A DNA stretch of 20,074 nt from 1162T-S-0a-05 sp050299435 (GCA_050299435.1 JBNKVX010000061.1:1-20074), one strand, 5' to 3'; counted from the stretch's first letter, positions 8,286 through 16,516 are shown. Notes: a model not told the origin generated them from the sequence alone. Translations and numbers: made by a program.

Positions 8286-9578
8286 TCAATCTTCCGCAGC
8301 TTTGGCTGAGTCCGTATTCTCGTATACCAACAGGGGTGCCGACTCCCCTTTAATTACGGCTTCATCTACGACAACCTTCACCACATTGGTTTCAGATGGA
8401 AGTTTATACATTGTATCCAACAAAACGTTTTCCATAATGGATCGTAGACCGCGTGCGCCGGTTTTGCGTTCCATGGCTTTTAGCGCAACTGCAATAAGTG
8501 CATCGTCACGAAAATCGACTTCAACCCCTTCCATTTCAAAAAGCTTTGCGTATTGCTTAATCAAGGAGTTTTTAGGCGTTCTCAGTATTTCAACTAATGC
8601 CTCTTGATCTAATTCATCCAGCGTTGCAATAACCGGCAAGCGACCAACAAATTCCGGAATCAAACCATAACGAACCAAATCTTCGGGCTCGAGGTCTTTT
8701 AAAGTTTCACCCACATTTTTACTGGTATCTTTGCTTTTTACTTCGGCACCAAAACCAATGCCGCCTTTTTCAGAGCGATCTCGAATTACTTTATCCAAGC
8801 CTGCGAAAGCGCCGCCACAAATAAACAAAATATTGGAAGTATCAACCTGCAGAAATTCTTGTTGAGGGTGTTTGCGCCCACCCTGGGGTGGAACCGAAGC
8901 AATGGTCCCCTCAATCAGTTTCAACAAGGCTTGCTGGACGCCTTCACCACTGACATCCCGCGTGATGGATGGATTATCTGACTTGCGAGAAATCTTGTCG
9001 ATTTCATCAATATAAACAATGCCCTGCTGGGCCTTCTCTACATCGTAGTCACACTTCTGAAGCAGCTTTTGAATAATGTTCTCAACATCTTCACCTACAT
9101 ATCCCGCCTCAGTCAGCGTAGTGGCATCTGCTATTGTAAAAGGTACATTTAGCAGGCGGGCTAAAGTCTCTGCGAGCAGGGTTTTGCCACTACCAGTTGG
9201 GCCAACCAGAAGAATATTGCTCTTGCCAAGCTCAACATCTTCTTTTCCCTTTTCCTTTTTGCCTTCACCTACTCTGAGGCGTTTGTAGTGGTTGTATACT
9301 GCAACGGCCAAAACCTTTTTGGCATCAAGTTGACCAATAACATAGTCGTCCAGGGTGGCAGCAATTTCCATAGGTGTGGGCAGCTTTTCACCGCCGCCCT
9401 CACTGGTGCTTTCTTGAATTTCCTCGCGGATTATGTCGTTGCAAAGATCAACACATTCGTCACAGATAAAAACAGACGGGCCAGCAATTAACTTACGAAC
9501 TTCGTGCTGACTTTTACCACAAAACGAACAGTAGAGTAATTTGCCGTTGTCTTCGTTTTCACTACCATGGTCGGACAT
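8286..9578 (-). CDS. clpX: ATP-dependent Clp protease ATP-binding subunit ClpX
   Basis: Hexameric AAA+ unfoldase that recognises tagged substrates (e.g. ssrA) and feeds them to ClpP. Using the ATG at 9576-9578 the product is 430 residues. A TTG directly upstream would add one residue but leaves almost no spacing from the GGAGAG ribosome site, so ATG is chosen. Seen in order: N-terminal zinc-binding domain with Cys17, Cys20, Cys39 and Cys42; Walker A GPTGSGKT (126-133); pore loop GYVG (159-162); Walker B VYIDEID (188-194); RKH loop (235-237); and the IGF loop (GIGFG, about 273-277) that docks onto ClpP. All are intact. It follows clpP by 274 nt, with a candidate promoter of its own in that gap, and is followed by a terminator, so it can be transcribed separately from both neighbours. 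Confidence 0.98.
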   Translation of the reverse strand: MSDHGSENEDNGKLLYCSFCGKSQHEVRKLIAGPSVFICDECVDLCNDIIREEIQESTSEGGGEKLPTPMEIAATLDDYVIGQLDAKKVLAVAVYNHYKRLRVGEGKKEKGKEDVELGKSNILLVGPTGSGKTLLAETLARLLNVPFTIADATTLTEAGYVGEDVENIIQKLLQKCDYDVEKAQQGIVYIDEIDKISRKSDNPSITRDVSGEGVQQALLKLIEGTIASVPPQGGRKHPQQEFLQVDTSNILFICGGAFAGLDKVIRDRSEKGGIGFGAEVKSKDTSKNVGETLKDLEPEDLVRYGLIPEFVGRLPVIATLDELDQEALVEILRTPKNSLIKQYAKLFEMEGVEVDFRDDALIAVALKAMERKTGARGLRSIMENVLLDTMYKLPSETNVVKVVVDEAVIKGESAPLLVYENTDSAKAAED

Positions 9579-9596
9579 CAATACTCTCCAACTCTC

Positions 9597-9626
9597 TCTA
9601 TACCATGCAGAACTACTGGAGTTCTG
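9597..9626 (-). promoter_or_regulatory. Candidate clpX extended -10 promoter with overlapping inverted repeat
   Basis: On the minus strand TGGTATAGA gives an extended -10 (TATAGA, plus 9597-9602). Immediately upstream is a perfect 7-bp inverted repeat, CAGAACT (9608-9614) and AGTTCTG (9620-9626), with a 5-nt spacer. It sits where the spacer and -35 would be, so it could be an operator. If transcription instead comes from clpP, the same sequence would form a small hairpin about 30 nt before the clpX ATG. No good -35 is visible. Confidence 0.35.
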
Positions 9627-9852
9627 TCGTTAAATGCTTTATCGGCAAGCTACATGAATATGCCGCATTTTGCCAGTTTATGCCGCCGAATCAGCAAAAT
9701 ATTTCCTCAAAATTACCAATTGGCGCGCTTTTTTGTGCTTATCGCTATTCTCAAGCTTATTTACTATCTACAGGGCAGCAATCTCGCGCCCGATATGTCC
9801 GTTTGACTACTTACTTTCTCCAGCTTGTAAACGAAGCAAAGTCCAAGCCAGA

Positions 9853-10503
9853 CTAAGCTTTGGCTTTACTTTCCTCACTGCGTTTATCGAGCACTTCATC
9901 GATAAGCCCATAGTTCTTGGACTCCGTTGCGCTCATAAAGTTGTCACGCTCCGTATCTCGGGCAATATCCTCTACTGATTTGCCCGTATTCATTGCCATA
10001 ATCTCATTCAATCGTTGTCTAATCTTTAGGATTTCCTGGGCGTGAATGTGAATATCCGAGGCCTGACCCTGTGCGCCACCAGAGGGTTGGTGAATCATTG
10101 TTCGCGCATTGGGTAGACAGAAACGCTTTCCCTTGGCGCCTGCCGCCAGTAGAAAAGATCCCATACTGCAGGCTTGCCCAATACACATCGTGCTCACATC
10201 CGGTTTGATGAATTGCATGGTGTCGAATATCGCCATACCTGCGGTTACCGAGCCGCCCGGTGAATTGATATATAGATGAATATCTTTATCAGGATTTTCA
10301 GCTTCAAGAAACAACAGTTGAGCAATAACCACATTGGCCATGTAATCCTCAACCTGCCCCACCAAAAACACCACCCGCTCCTTTAATAGGCGAGAGTAAA
10401 TATCAAATGAACGCTCTCCTCGAGCCGTTTGCTCAATGACAATGGGCACGTGATTATAGGAACTAGGAGCCGTGATAATGGTTGAGTTATTGAGGTTTGT
10501 CAT
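9853..10503 (-). CDS. clpP: ATP-dependent Clp protease proteolytic subunit ClpP
   Basis: Serine peptidase that forms a two-ring 14-mer chamber and works with ClpX or ClpA. Starting at the ATG at 10501-10503 the product is 216 residues, against 207 in E. coli. A TTG 12 nt upstream would add four residues, but the GGA ribosome site lies 7 nt before the ATG and overlaps that TTG, so ATG is preferred. The catalytic triad is complete: Ser113 in GQACSMGSF, His138 in MIHQPSGG and Asp187 in TERDNFMS. The short N-terminal stretch (about 1-13) resembles the processed propeptide of other ClpPs. It is downstream of tig on the same strand, with 246 nt between that contain a heat-shock-like promoter. No terminator was recognised after clpP. 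Confidence 0.97.
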   Translation of the reverse strand: MTNLNNSTIITAPSSYNHVPIVIEQTARGERSFDIYSRLLKERVVFLVGQVEDYMANVVIAQLLFLEAENPDKDIHLYINSPGGSVTAGMAIFDTMQFIKPDVSTMCIGQACSMGSFLLAAGAKGKRFCLPNARTMIHQPSGGAQGQASDIHIHAQEILKIRQRLNEIMAMNTGKSVEDIARDTERDNFMSATESKNYGLIDEVLDKRSEESKAKA

Positions 10504-10553
10504 TCTAATTTCCAAATGTGGACAGGCTGGGTTTACGAAAGGGTAAGAAACTC

Positions 10554-10581
10554 AAATGGCGATGAATTCAACGAATTCAAG
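10554..10581 (-). promoter_or_regulatory. Candidate heat-shock (sigma32/RpoH) promoter of clpP
   Basis: Minus strand CTTGAA (plus 10576-10581), 14 nt, then CGCCATTT (plus 10554-10561). The RpoH consensus is CTTGAA, 13-15 nt, CCCCATnT, so only one specified base differs. It lies about 50 nt upstream of the clpP ATG, and clpP is a known RpoH target in E. coli. The -35 element is embedded in a direct repeat, TTGAATTC-G-TTGAATTC. Visual match only. Confidence 0.55.
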
Positions 10582-10682
10582 TCCCCCCATCCAAAATTAC
10601 AGTACCCAAGAAATAGCTTAACTCGGGCATTCAAATTTCGCCAACTCAAATTCGTTTTTATGTGGGTTTTGGCAGGCATTTA

Positions 10683-10713
10683 ATCAGACGGCAAGCCAAA
10701 TAGCCGCCGCCTG
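10683..10713 (-). other. Stem-loop downstream of tig
   Basis: A 10-bp stem (ATCAGACGGC at 10683-10692 with GCCGCCTGAT at 10704-10713, one mismatch that becomes a G-U pair in minus-strand RNA) with an 11-nt loop, 37 nt beyond the tig stop. There is no T-run on the minus-strand exit side, so it is not a canonical intrinsic terminator. It may be a 3'-end stabilising hairpin or a weak terminator. Confidence 0.5.
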
Positions 10714-10749
10714 ATCATTTTGTAATCGCACCAGGAAAGAGAGAAGGTT

Positions 10750-12066
10750 TTACTGCGATCCAGCAGCCATTTTGATTACTTCGTCATAGGAAGTATTTTC
10801 AGAAACACTTTTAGCCTTTGAAATGATCAAATCAACAACTTGCTGCTCAAGTGCAACTGCCTCGATATTGGAAAGAAGCTGTTCATTACTGTAGTAATAA
10901 TTGATAACCTCAGCAGAGTCTTCGTAGGTTGATGCGGCTTCTTCGATCAGCTGACGAACCAGAATTTTATTGGCTGTCAGTTTTTCTTGTCTCACAATTT
11001 CCGCAACGATCAATCCCAAAGCGACACGCTTTTCAGCTTGCTCTGTAAACATGGAATCAGGAAGTAGCTTTTCGATATCCAATTTACTGGCTTGTTGTCC
11101 GTATTGTTGCAGCATTTGATTGCGTATAGCTCTCACTTCTGCGGTCACCAAAGCTTTTGGAATATCTACTTTATTTTTTTCGATTAAGGTGTCCATAACT
11201 TGCTTTTTCGCTATGGATTTTACAGCTTGCGTTTTTTCCCTATCCATATTCGCTTTAACTTCTTCGCGAAATTTTTCTTCTCCACCTTCGGTCACACCAA
11301 ATTTTTCGAAAAATGCTTCGTCAAGCTTCGGAAGTTTCTGAGCTTCAACTTTTGATACCGTTATCTCGAAATCCGCCTCTTTTCCTTTTAAGTCTTCAAC
11401 CTGGTAGTCTTTTGGGAAGGTGCACTGAATTGTTTCAGTATCACCTGCCTTCATACCAACGATTCCTTTTTCAAATCCTGGAATCATTGTTTTGGATCCA
11501 AGTGTTAAGGTGTGCCCCTGAGCGCTTCCACCTTCAAACTCTTCACCGTCAATCTTACCGACAAAATCAATTGTTACCCGGTCACCGTTTTTGGATTTTC
11601 GTTTTACTTCTGCCCACTCTGCGTCTTGTTTTTGCAAAGTTTCAATCATCTTATCGATATCTTTGTCAGAAATTTCTGCTTCGTACTGTTTAATTTCAAC
11701 AGCACTTAGATCCGCCAACTCCAATTCCGGATACACCTCGAAAGTGGCGACGTATTCGAGATCCTTTCCTTCTTCAGCTTGACGCGTTTCTATAGAGGGC
11801 TGACCGGCAGGACGTACTGCCTGTTTTTGCACTGCTTCATAAAACGAGCGATTAATCTTATCGCCAATAACTTCCTGGCGAACGCCCGCACCATAACGTT
11901 GCTTGACGATTTTAAGAGGAACTTTGCCTTTACGAAAACCTTTGATGTTGACTGTCTTAGCTGCTTCCGCAAGGCGTCTCTCAACTTCCGCATCGATATC
12001 TTGAGCGGGAATACCCACTGTTAATTTTCGCTCCAGTCCGGAGGTTGTCTCAATGGAAACCTGCAT
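10750..12066 (-). CDS. tig: Trigger factor, ribosome-associated chaperone
   Basis: Binds near the ribosome exit tunnel at L23 and shields nascent chains; it also has prolyl isomerase activity. The 438-residue product has the N-terminal ribosome-binding domain with the signature GFRKGKVP at residues 43-50, identical in position to E. coli. An FKBP-type isomerase domain at about 157-242 follows (VTIDFVGKIDGEEFEGG, then MIPGFEKGIVGMKAGD), then the helical C-terminal arms to the end. The start ATG (12064-12066) has a strong AGAGGA ribosome site. The 3' end of tRNA-Leu lies only 19 nt upstream, so the tig mRNA must come from a transcript running through the tRNA or from a promoter inside it; I see no good promoter inside. 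It heads the conserved tig-clpP-clpX-lon-hupB-ppiD block. Confidence 0.98.
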   Translation of the reverse strand: MQVSIETTSGLERKLTVGIPAQDIDAEVERRLAEAAKTVNIKGFRKGKVPLKIVKQRYGAGVRQEVIGDKINRSFYEAVQKQAVRPAGQPSIETRQAEEGKDLEYVATFEVYPELELADLSAVEIKQYEAEISDKDIDKMIETLQKQDAEWAEVKRKSKNGDRVTIDFVGKIDGEEFEGGSAQGHTLTLGSKTMIPGFEKGIVGMKAGDTETIQCTFPKDYQVEDLKGKEADFEITVSKVEAQKLPKLDEAFFEKFGVTEGGEEKFREEVKANMDREKTQAVKSIAKKQVMDTLIEKNKVDIPKALVTAEVRAIRNQMLQQYGQQASKLDIEKLLPDSMFTEQAEKRVALGLIVAEIVRQEKLTANKILVRQLIEEAASTYEDSAEVINYYYSNEQLLSNIEAVALEQQVVDLIISKAKSVSENTSYDEVIKMAAGSQ

Positions 12067-12085
12067 GTTGTTCCTCTTGGTTTAC

Positions 12086-12169
<84 letters not shown>

Positions 12170-12200
12170 GTTTCTTGTGATAAATAAATCCAGAAATTAC

Positions 12201-12265
12201 TGCAAGACTCAGCTGTAACCAATTGATTTTATTAAAAATAATTGTTTATTCAGGCTGAGTCTGCA
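12201..12265. repeat. Inverted repeat with AT-rich spacer between fadA and tRNA-Leu
   Basis: Perfect 9-bp arms AGACTCAGC (12205-12213) and GCTGAGTCT (12254-12262), extended by TGCA/TGCA-like ends with one bulged base. They are separated by 40 nt of very AT-rich DNA that itself holds CAATT/AATTG half-sites. It lies 72 nt past the fadA stop and 32 nt upstream of the tRNA 5' end. It may be a terminator-like structure for fadBA, or an operator or looping site near the tRNA-tig promoter; nothing in the sequence decides between these. Confidence 0.55.
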
Positions 12266-12334
12266 ATCGAAGGGGGGCAATTGTGCCACAGTCACTATGG
12301 CGGTTCAATAAGTTGCTGATACCTTAAGTGGGAA

Positions 12335-13513
12335 TTAGTTTAGACGCTCAATAAGTGTTGAGATTCCCTGACCCAATCCTATACACATTGTCGCGATGCC
12401 CAAAGTCGCATCTGTATCCTGCATGACCGTCAACAGTGTTCCGGTAATGCGCGTGCCAGAGCAACCAAAGGGGTGACCCAGGGCTATCGCTCCGCCATAC
12501 AAATTCACCTTCTCTTCCATCGCATCCAATAAATGCAAATCTTTCAGAACAGGTAAGGCTTGGGCAGCGAAAGCTTCATTCAGCTCTATCTTGTCAATAT
12601 CATTAATAGTAAGCCCCGCTTTCTCAAGCAGCTTTTGGGTTGCCGGAACCGGTCCATAGCCCATTATGGAAGGATCCACACCCGCTAGGGTCATTCCTCT
12701 TATTTTGGCTATGGGCTTTAAACCCAAAGCCTTTGCTCTCTCATGAGACATAACCAACATCACGGAAGCGCCATCGGTAACCTGCGATGATGTCCCGGCA
12801 GTAACAGTGCCACCTTTTGGATTAAAAGCCGGGCGTAATTTGCCCAGCACCTCTTTGGTTGTTTCCGGGCGAATAGTCTCATCGGTTTCAACCAGAATTA
12901 GCGCACCGTCTTCATCGTGTCCTTCGCGCGCAATTATCTCTCGCGCAAACTTACCCGTTTCAGTTGCTTTTGCCGCGTATTGATGGGAACGCGCACCAAA
13001 CTCATCCATTTGCTCACGTGTTATGCCGTGCAAAAGTGAAAGGTACTCCGCAGTCAGCCCCATCGATCCCGCCGCTTTTGCCACCGACAAGCCCAGAGCC
13101 GGATTAGGATTGATGGACTCATTCATATCGACATGACCCATGTGTTCACCACCACCCACGACATAAATATCACCCAGTCCGCACATGATATTTGCAGCCG
13201 CCGTATGCAAGGCAGACATAGAGGAACCGCACAAACGATTAACAGTTTGCGCCGGGATGGTGTGAGGCAAGCCGGTGCGCAGCAAAATATTTCGAGCGAC
13301 ATTAAAGCCCTGTTCCTCGCGCTGCATTACACAGCCCCAAATTAAATCATCAATCTCAGCCGGATCGAGCGCAGTATTTCGCGCTAACAAACCATTTATT
13401 AATTCTGCACTGAAGTCATCCGATCGCACATGACGGTAACAGCCATTTTTGGAGCGCCCCATAGGAGTGCGCGCGTAATCAACAATCACTGCATCTCTTG
13501 CATTTAGTGTCAT
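12335..13513 (-). CDS. fadA: 3-ketoacyl-CoA thiolase FadA (beta subunit of the fatty-acid oxidation complex)
   Basis: Cleaves 3-ketoacyl-CoA with CoA to acetyl-CoA and a chain two carbons shorter, the last step of each beta-oxidation round, as part of the FadB2A2 complex. The 392-residue product matches the family (387 in E. coli). Catalytic residues are all present: nucleophile Cys95 in NRLCGSSMSAL, His347 in GGAIALGHPFGCSG and Cys377 in CIGLGQG. The start ATG (13511-13513) has a consensus AAGGAG ribosome site and begins 10 nt after the fadB stop, so the two are translated from one message. Beyond the stop lies a 165-nt gap with an inverted repeat before tRNA-Leu. No classical T-run terminator was seen. 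Confidence 0.97.
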   Translation of the reverse strand: MTLNARDAVIVDYARTPMGRSKNGCYRHVRSDDFSAELINGLLARNTALDPAEIDDLIWGCVMQREEQGFNVARNILLRTGLPHTIPAQTVNRLCGSSMSALHTAAANIMCGLGDIYVVGGGEHMGHVDMNESINPNPALGLSVAKAAGSMGLTAEYLSLLHGITREQMDEFGARSHQYAAKATETGKFAREIIAREGHDEDGALILVETDETIRPETTKEVLGKLRPAFNPKGGTVTAGTSSQVTDGASVMLVMSHERAKALGLKPIAKIRGMTLAGVDPSIMGYGPVPATQKLLEKAGLTINDIDKIELNEAFAAQALPVLKDLHLLDAMEEKVNLYGGAIALGHPFGCSGTRITGTLLTVMQDTDATLGIATMCIGLGQGISTLIERLN

Positions 13514-13523
13514 GATCTACTCC

Positions 13524-15692
13524 TTAAACCTTGTAATAAGATGCATTGTCGTTCGCCAACTTCTTCATACCCGCCGTCGGCACATACAAAGGGCCCAACT
13601 CCTTTAATGTTTCCGCACGCGAAACAATATTACTTAAGCCTTCCATATCCAGCCAACGAAACAGGCCACCTCTAAACGGAGGAAAACCCAAGCCGTAAAT
13701 CAAAGCCATATCCGCTTCCGCAACACTTTCCACAATGCCCTCTTCCAAACAGCGCGCTATTTCAGTTGCCATTGGAATCATCATGCGTGCAATAATTTCA
13801 TCGTCTTCAAACTCGCGCTTTTCCGCACAATGCGGTTTAAGTAAAGAATAGGTTTCTTCGTCAACAAGTTTTTGTGGTTTACCTTTTTTATCTTTCTCGT
13901 AAACATAAAATCCCTTGCCATTTTTCTGACCGTAACGATTTGCTTCAAACAAAATATCAGAAGCCGCTTTAAATGTTTTCCCCATACGCTCTGGGAAACC
14001 TGCCGCCATCACTTTTTCAGCATGCACACCGGTGTCAATTCCAACCACATCCATCAGATACGCGGGCCCCATCGGCCAACCCCAGCGTTCCATAACTTTA
14101 TCTACCTGCTGAAAATCTGCACCGTCTCGCAGCAACATTGCGAAACCGGCGAAATAGGGAAATAAAATACGATTCACTAAAAACCCAGGGCAATCATTAA
14201 CCACAATTGCTTTTTTCCCCAGCGCGTTGGCGTAGGCAACCGTTCGGGCAACAGCGCGGTCCGACGTTTTTTCACCACGAATAACTTCGACCAGCGGCAT
14301 GCGATGCACAGGATTAAAAAAGTGCATACCACAAAAATTTTCTGGACGCTTCAAGACTTCGGCGAGTGAGGAAATAGAAATAGTAGATGTATTTGAACAG
14401 ATTATTGCATCCTCACTAAGCTGCGTTTCCACTTCTTTCAGAACGGCATGTTTAACCTTGGGATTTTCTACGACGGCCTCAATAACAATATCGATTGAAT
14501 TAAAATTGTCGTAGCTCAACATCGGGTCAATGCGATTTAAAACTTCAGCCATTTCTGCTGAACTCATGCGACCTTTTTCAACGCGACCATTCAAAAGTTT
14601 AGCCGCTTCTGACAAGCCCAAATCAATACCTGCTTGTGCGATATCTTTCATCTTGATGGGCGTGCCCTTGTAGGCACTTTGATAAGCAATTCCACCACCC
14701 ATAATGCCCGCGCCTAACACTGCCGCCATGTTAACTTTTTTATCAGCTTGCTTTTCCCATTGTTTAGCTTTTTTCCCCAACAGTTGATCACTTAAAAACA
14801 AACCAACCAAATTAAAAGCGACCGGAGTGGAAGCCATTGCAACAAAAGTTTTAGTTTCGATTTTTAGTGCATCATCTCGACTGAGCTTCATGGCATCTTG
14901 CATGGACTGAATTGCTGCCACTGGTGCGGGATAGTTTCGGCCAGCCTGACTTTTGACAAACATTTTCGATGTTTCAAAAGCCATCAGTGCTTCCATGTCG
15001 TTCATCGGCAAAGGGGCTTGTTTTTGCTGTCGACGACTACGATAGTTGAGCTTACCTTCTGCTGCTTGCTTCAACATTTTCAAAGCAACAGTCTTCAATT
15101 TTTCCAGGGGAACAACCGCATCCGCCACATGGGCTTTTAAGGCCTTATCCGCGCGATTCTCGGTTCCGCCAGCAATCCATTCCACTGCCACATCCACTCC
15201 CGCCAAACGCGGTAATCTAACCGTGCCTCCCCAACCTGGAATAATGCCAAGTTTTGTTTCGGGCAAGCCAATTTTTACATCGTCACTTAAAACGCGGTAG
15301 TCGCAAGTCAAAGCGAACTCCATGCCCCCACCTAAACAATACCCATTAACTGCTGCTACAGTGGGATAGGGAAGATCTTCAATCGCTGAAAAATATGCAT
15401 TTATTCGATTGAGGTAAGACGTAATCTGTTCTTCACCCTGGGTGAACATGGGACCAAACTCACCAATGTCTGCACCAACAAAAAATACATTTTTTGCACT
15501 GGTGGCCATCAAACCTTTTATTGAAGAGTCTTTTTGCAAAATGCCAATTGCTTGTTCCAGATCTTCAAACATTGCCCGACAAAATTTATTGACAGATTCG
15601 CCTTCCAAATCAAATAACAATTCAACGAAGCCATCATCCAGTTTGTTGAGTTTTAAACCTCGACCGCTAAAGAGACTGTTCTTCTCACTCAT
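13524..15692 (-). CDS. fadB: Fatty-acid oxidation complex alpha subunit FadB (enoyl-CoA hydratase / 3-hydroxyacyl-CoA dehydrogenase)
   Basis: Multifunctional beta-oxidation enzyme: hydratase/isomerase in the N-terminal half, NAD-dependent dehydrogenase in the C-terminal half. With the ATG at 15690-15692 the product is 722 residues (E. coli 729), preceded by a GGAAGAG ribosome site. The in-frame TTG 48 nt upstream would add 16 residues without conservation support and is rejected. Hydratase acid/base residues are Glu125 (GGGMEFALTCDYR) and Glu145 (GLPETKLGIIPGWGG). The Rossmann motif is GAGIMGGG (327-334), and the dehydrogenase His457 lies in CGMHFFNPVHRMPLVEV. The C-terminus ends with the GLGFPPFRGG segment common to FadB. 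It is followed by fadA after 10 nt and preceded on the same strand by an XRE-cupin regulator gene 115 nt away. I saw no clear FadR- or PsrA-type operator. Confidence 0.96.
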   Translation of the reverse strand: MSEKNSLFSGRGLKLNKLDDGFVELLFDLEGESVNKFCRAMFEDLEQAIGILQKDSSIKGLMATSAKNVFFVGADIGEFGPMFTQGEEQITSYLNRINAYFSAIEDLPYPTVAAVNGYCLGGGMEFALTCDYRVLSDDVKIGLPETKLGIIPGWGGTVRLPRLAGVDVAVEWIAGGTENRADKALKAHVADAVVPLEKLKTVALKMLKQAAEGKLNYRSRRQQKQAPLPMNDMEALMAFETSKMFVKSQAGRNYPAPVAAIQSMQDAMKLSRDDALKIETKTFVAMASTPVAFNLVGLFLSDQLLGKKAKQWEKQADKKVNMAAVLGAGIMGGGIAYQSAYKGTPIKMKDIAQAGIDLGLSEAAKLLNGRVEKGRMSSAEMAEVLNRIDPMLSYDNFNSIDIVIEAVVENPKVKHAVLKEVETQLSEDAIICSNTSTISISSLAEVLKRPENFCGMHFFNPVHRMPLVEVIRGEKTSDRAVARTVAYANALGKKAIVVNDCPGFLVNRILFPYFAGFAMLLRDGADFQQVDKVMERWGWPMGPAYLMDVVGIDTGVHAEKVMAAGFPERMGKTFKAASDILFEANRYGQKNGKGFYVYEKDKKGKPQKLVDEETYSLLKPHCAEKREFEDDEIIARMMIPMATEIARCLEEGIVESVAEADMALIYGLGFPPFRGGLFRWLDMEGLSNIVSRAETLKELGPLYVPTAGMKKLANDNASYYKV

Positions 15693-15793
15693 TATTCTCT
15701 TCCAATCCTTTATGAAATTGCCAAAGTATGTATCACACAAGCAGCGAAATACAGAAATTCGCGGACTTTTTTGTTAGCAAAAATGATTTAAAT

Positions 15794-15804
15794 GCCTAAT
15801 AGGC
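15794..15804. promoter_or_regulatory. 11-nt palindrome between the XRE-cupin gene and fadB
   Basis: GCCTA-A-TAGGC is a perfect palindrome around one central base. It lies 4 nt past the regulator stop codon and about 100 nt upstream of the fadB ATG. The arms are too close to form an RNA hairpin of full length, so a protein-binding site is the more natural reading. Short palindromes also arise by chance. Confidence 0.25.
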
Positions 15805-15807
15805 TGT

Positions 15808-16464
15808 TCAATGTGCTATAGAAACGCTGACGACGATACAATCTTTTTGTGAACGATTTTCAAATACATGACTTCGGTGCAGTGCGAAGTAAAAACCGTC
15901 GCCCTCTTCCAATGAATAACTTGTTCCTTCCAGAACCAGATGCAATTGTCCACTGACAACCATACCGCCCACATAGCCCTGGCGTACCATCCACTCAGAA
16001 TGAATACGTGCACCAGGGGCATAACGCTGCCTGGCCAGATAAGCATCAATTTTACCCTGTTCTGTTATTGGCATTACGCGATTTTCAACGCCATCTTTTT
16101 TTACAAACATCAAATCTTTCGCGCGCACGATGGGCGGATTTAACTCAAGATTATCGGAGAAGAAGGATTGAAGTGATATGGGAACGGCGTTCAAAATTTT
16201 CTCGAGCGAAGCAATGGATGGGCTTACCTTGCCCTGCTCAATATTCGACAAACTGCTGTTAGTCATATCGGCTCGCCGTGCCAGCTCCCTTTGTGACAAG
16301 CCGTAACGCTGTCGCAACGCCAGTATTTTATTTCCTAAACTGAGAGCAAGCTCACTGCCGCCAGCGTTACCGGGCTTTTCATTGCCGGTCTCTTCACTGC
16401 CGGTCTCTTCTTTACAGGCCTTTTCATTGTCGCTATTTTTACCGGCATTCTCATTTTTTGCCAT
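15808..16464 (-). CDS. XRE-family transcriptional regulator with C-terminal cupin domain
   Basis: Probable DNA-binding repressor whose cupin domain senses a small molecule, of the general PuuR/SutR architecture; the ligand is unknown. Of 218 residues, about 1-40 are a hydrophilic, low-complexity leader rich in Glu, Asn, Lys and Gly, with three 5-residue units EETGS/EETGN/EKPGN. The HTH is at about 43-97 (GLSQRELARRADMTNSSLSNIEQGK). The cupin barrel is at about 140-215 (YAPGARIHSEW, then GDGFYFALHRSHVFEN). The start ATG (16462-16464) has only a weak ribosome site; TTCAAA-N16-GATAAT ends 10 nt before it and could give a near-leaderless message. It lies 52 nt after the fabY-like gene and 115 nt before fadB, all co-directional, so control of fatty-acid metabolism is a reasonable but untested inference. 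Confidence 0.88.
   Translation of the reverse strand: MAKNENAGKNSDNEKACKEETGSEETGNEKPGNAGGSELALSLGNKILALRQRYGLSQRELARRADMTNSSLSNIEQGKVSPSIASLEKILNAVPISLQSFFSDNLELNPPIVRAKDLMFVKKDGVENRVMPITEQGKIDAYLARQRYAPGARIHSEWMVRQGYVGGMVVSGQLHLVLEGTSYSLEEGDGFYFALHRSHVFENRSQKDCIVVSVSIAH
16383..16412 (-). repeat. 15-nt tandem repeat inside the XRE-cupin gene leader
   Basis: Two tandem copies of a 15-nt unit beginning TGCCGGTCTCTTC (16383-16397 and 16398-16412, 13 of 15 identical). On the coding strand they encode two of the 5-residue EETG(S/N) units. The unit length is a multiple of three, so gain or loss keeps the frame and would change only the length of the disordered leader. Confidence 0.8.
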
Positions 16465-16516
16465 TTACTTTTTTATTATCCCGGCGCTATAGGTTATTTG
16501 AAACTACTCTCTGTTT

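Noticed and set aside
9567..9978. Three overlapping plus-strand ORFs (79, 83 and 102 residues) across the clpP-clpX gap
   Set aside because: They overlap clpP or clpX ends antisense, have no good ribosome site, show no recognisable domain and overlap each other in different frames; the gap fits a regulatory region better.
13872..14165. 97-residue plus-strand ORF within fadB and similar antisense ORFs in lon, tig and fabY
   Set aside because: Antisense shadows of conserved genes, with no ribosome site or recognisable domain.
15693..15740. 16-residue N-terminal extension of FadB from a TTG
   Set aside because: The ATG at 15690-15692 has a good ribosome site and gives the family length and N-terminus; the extension has neither.
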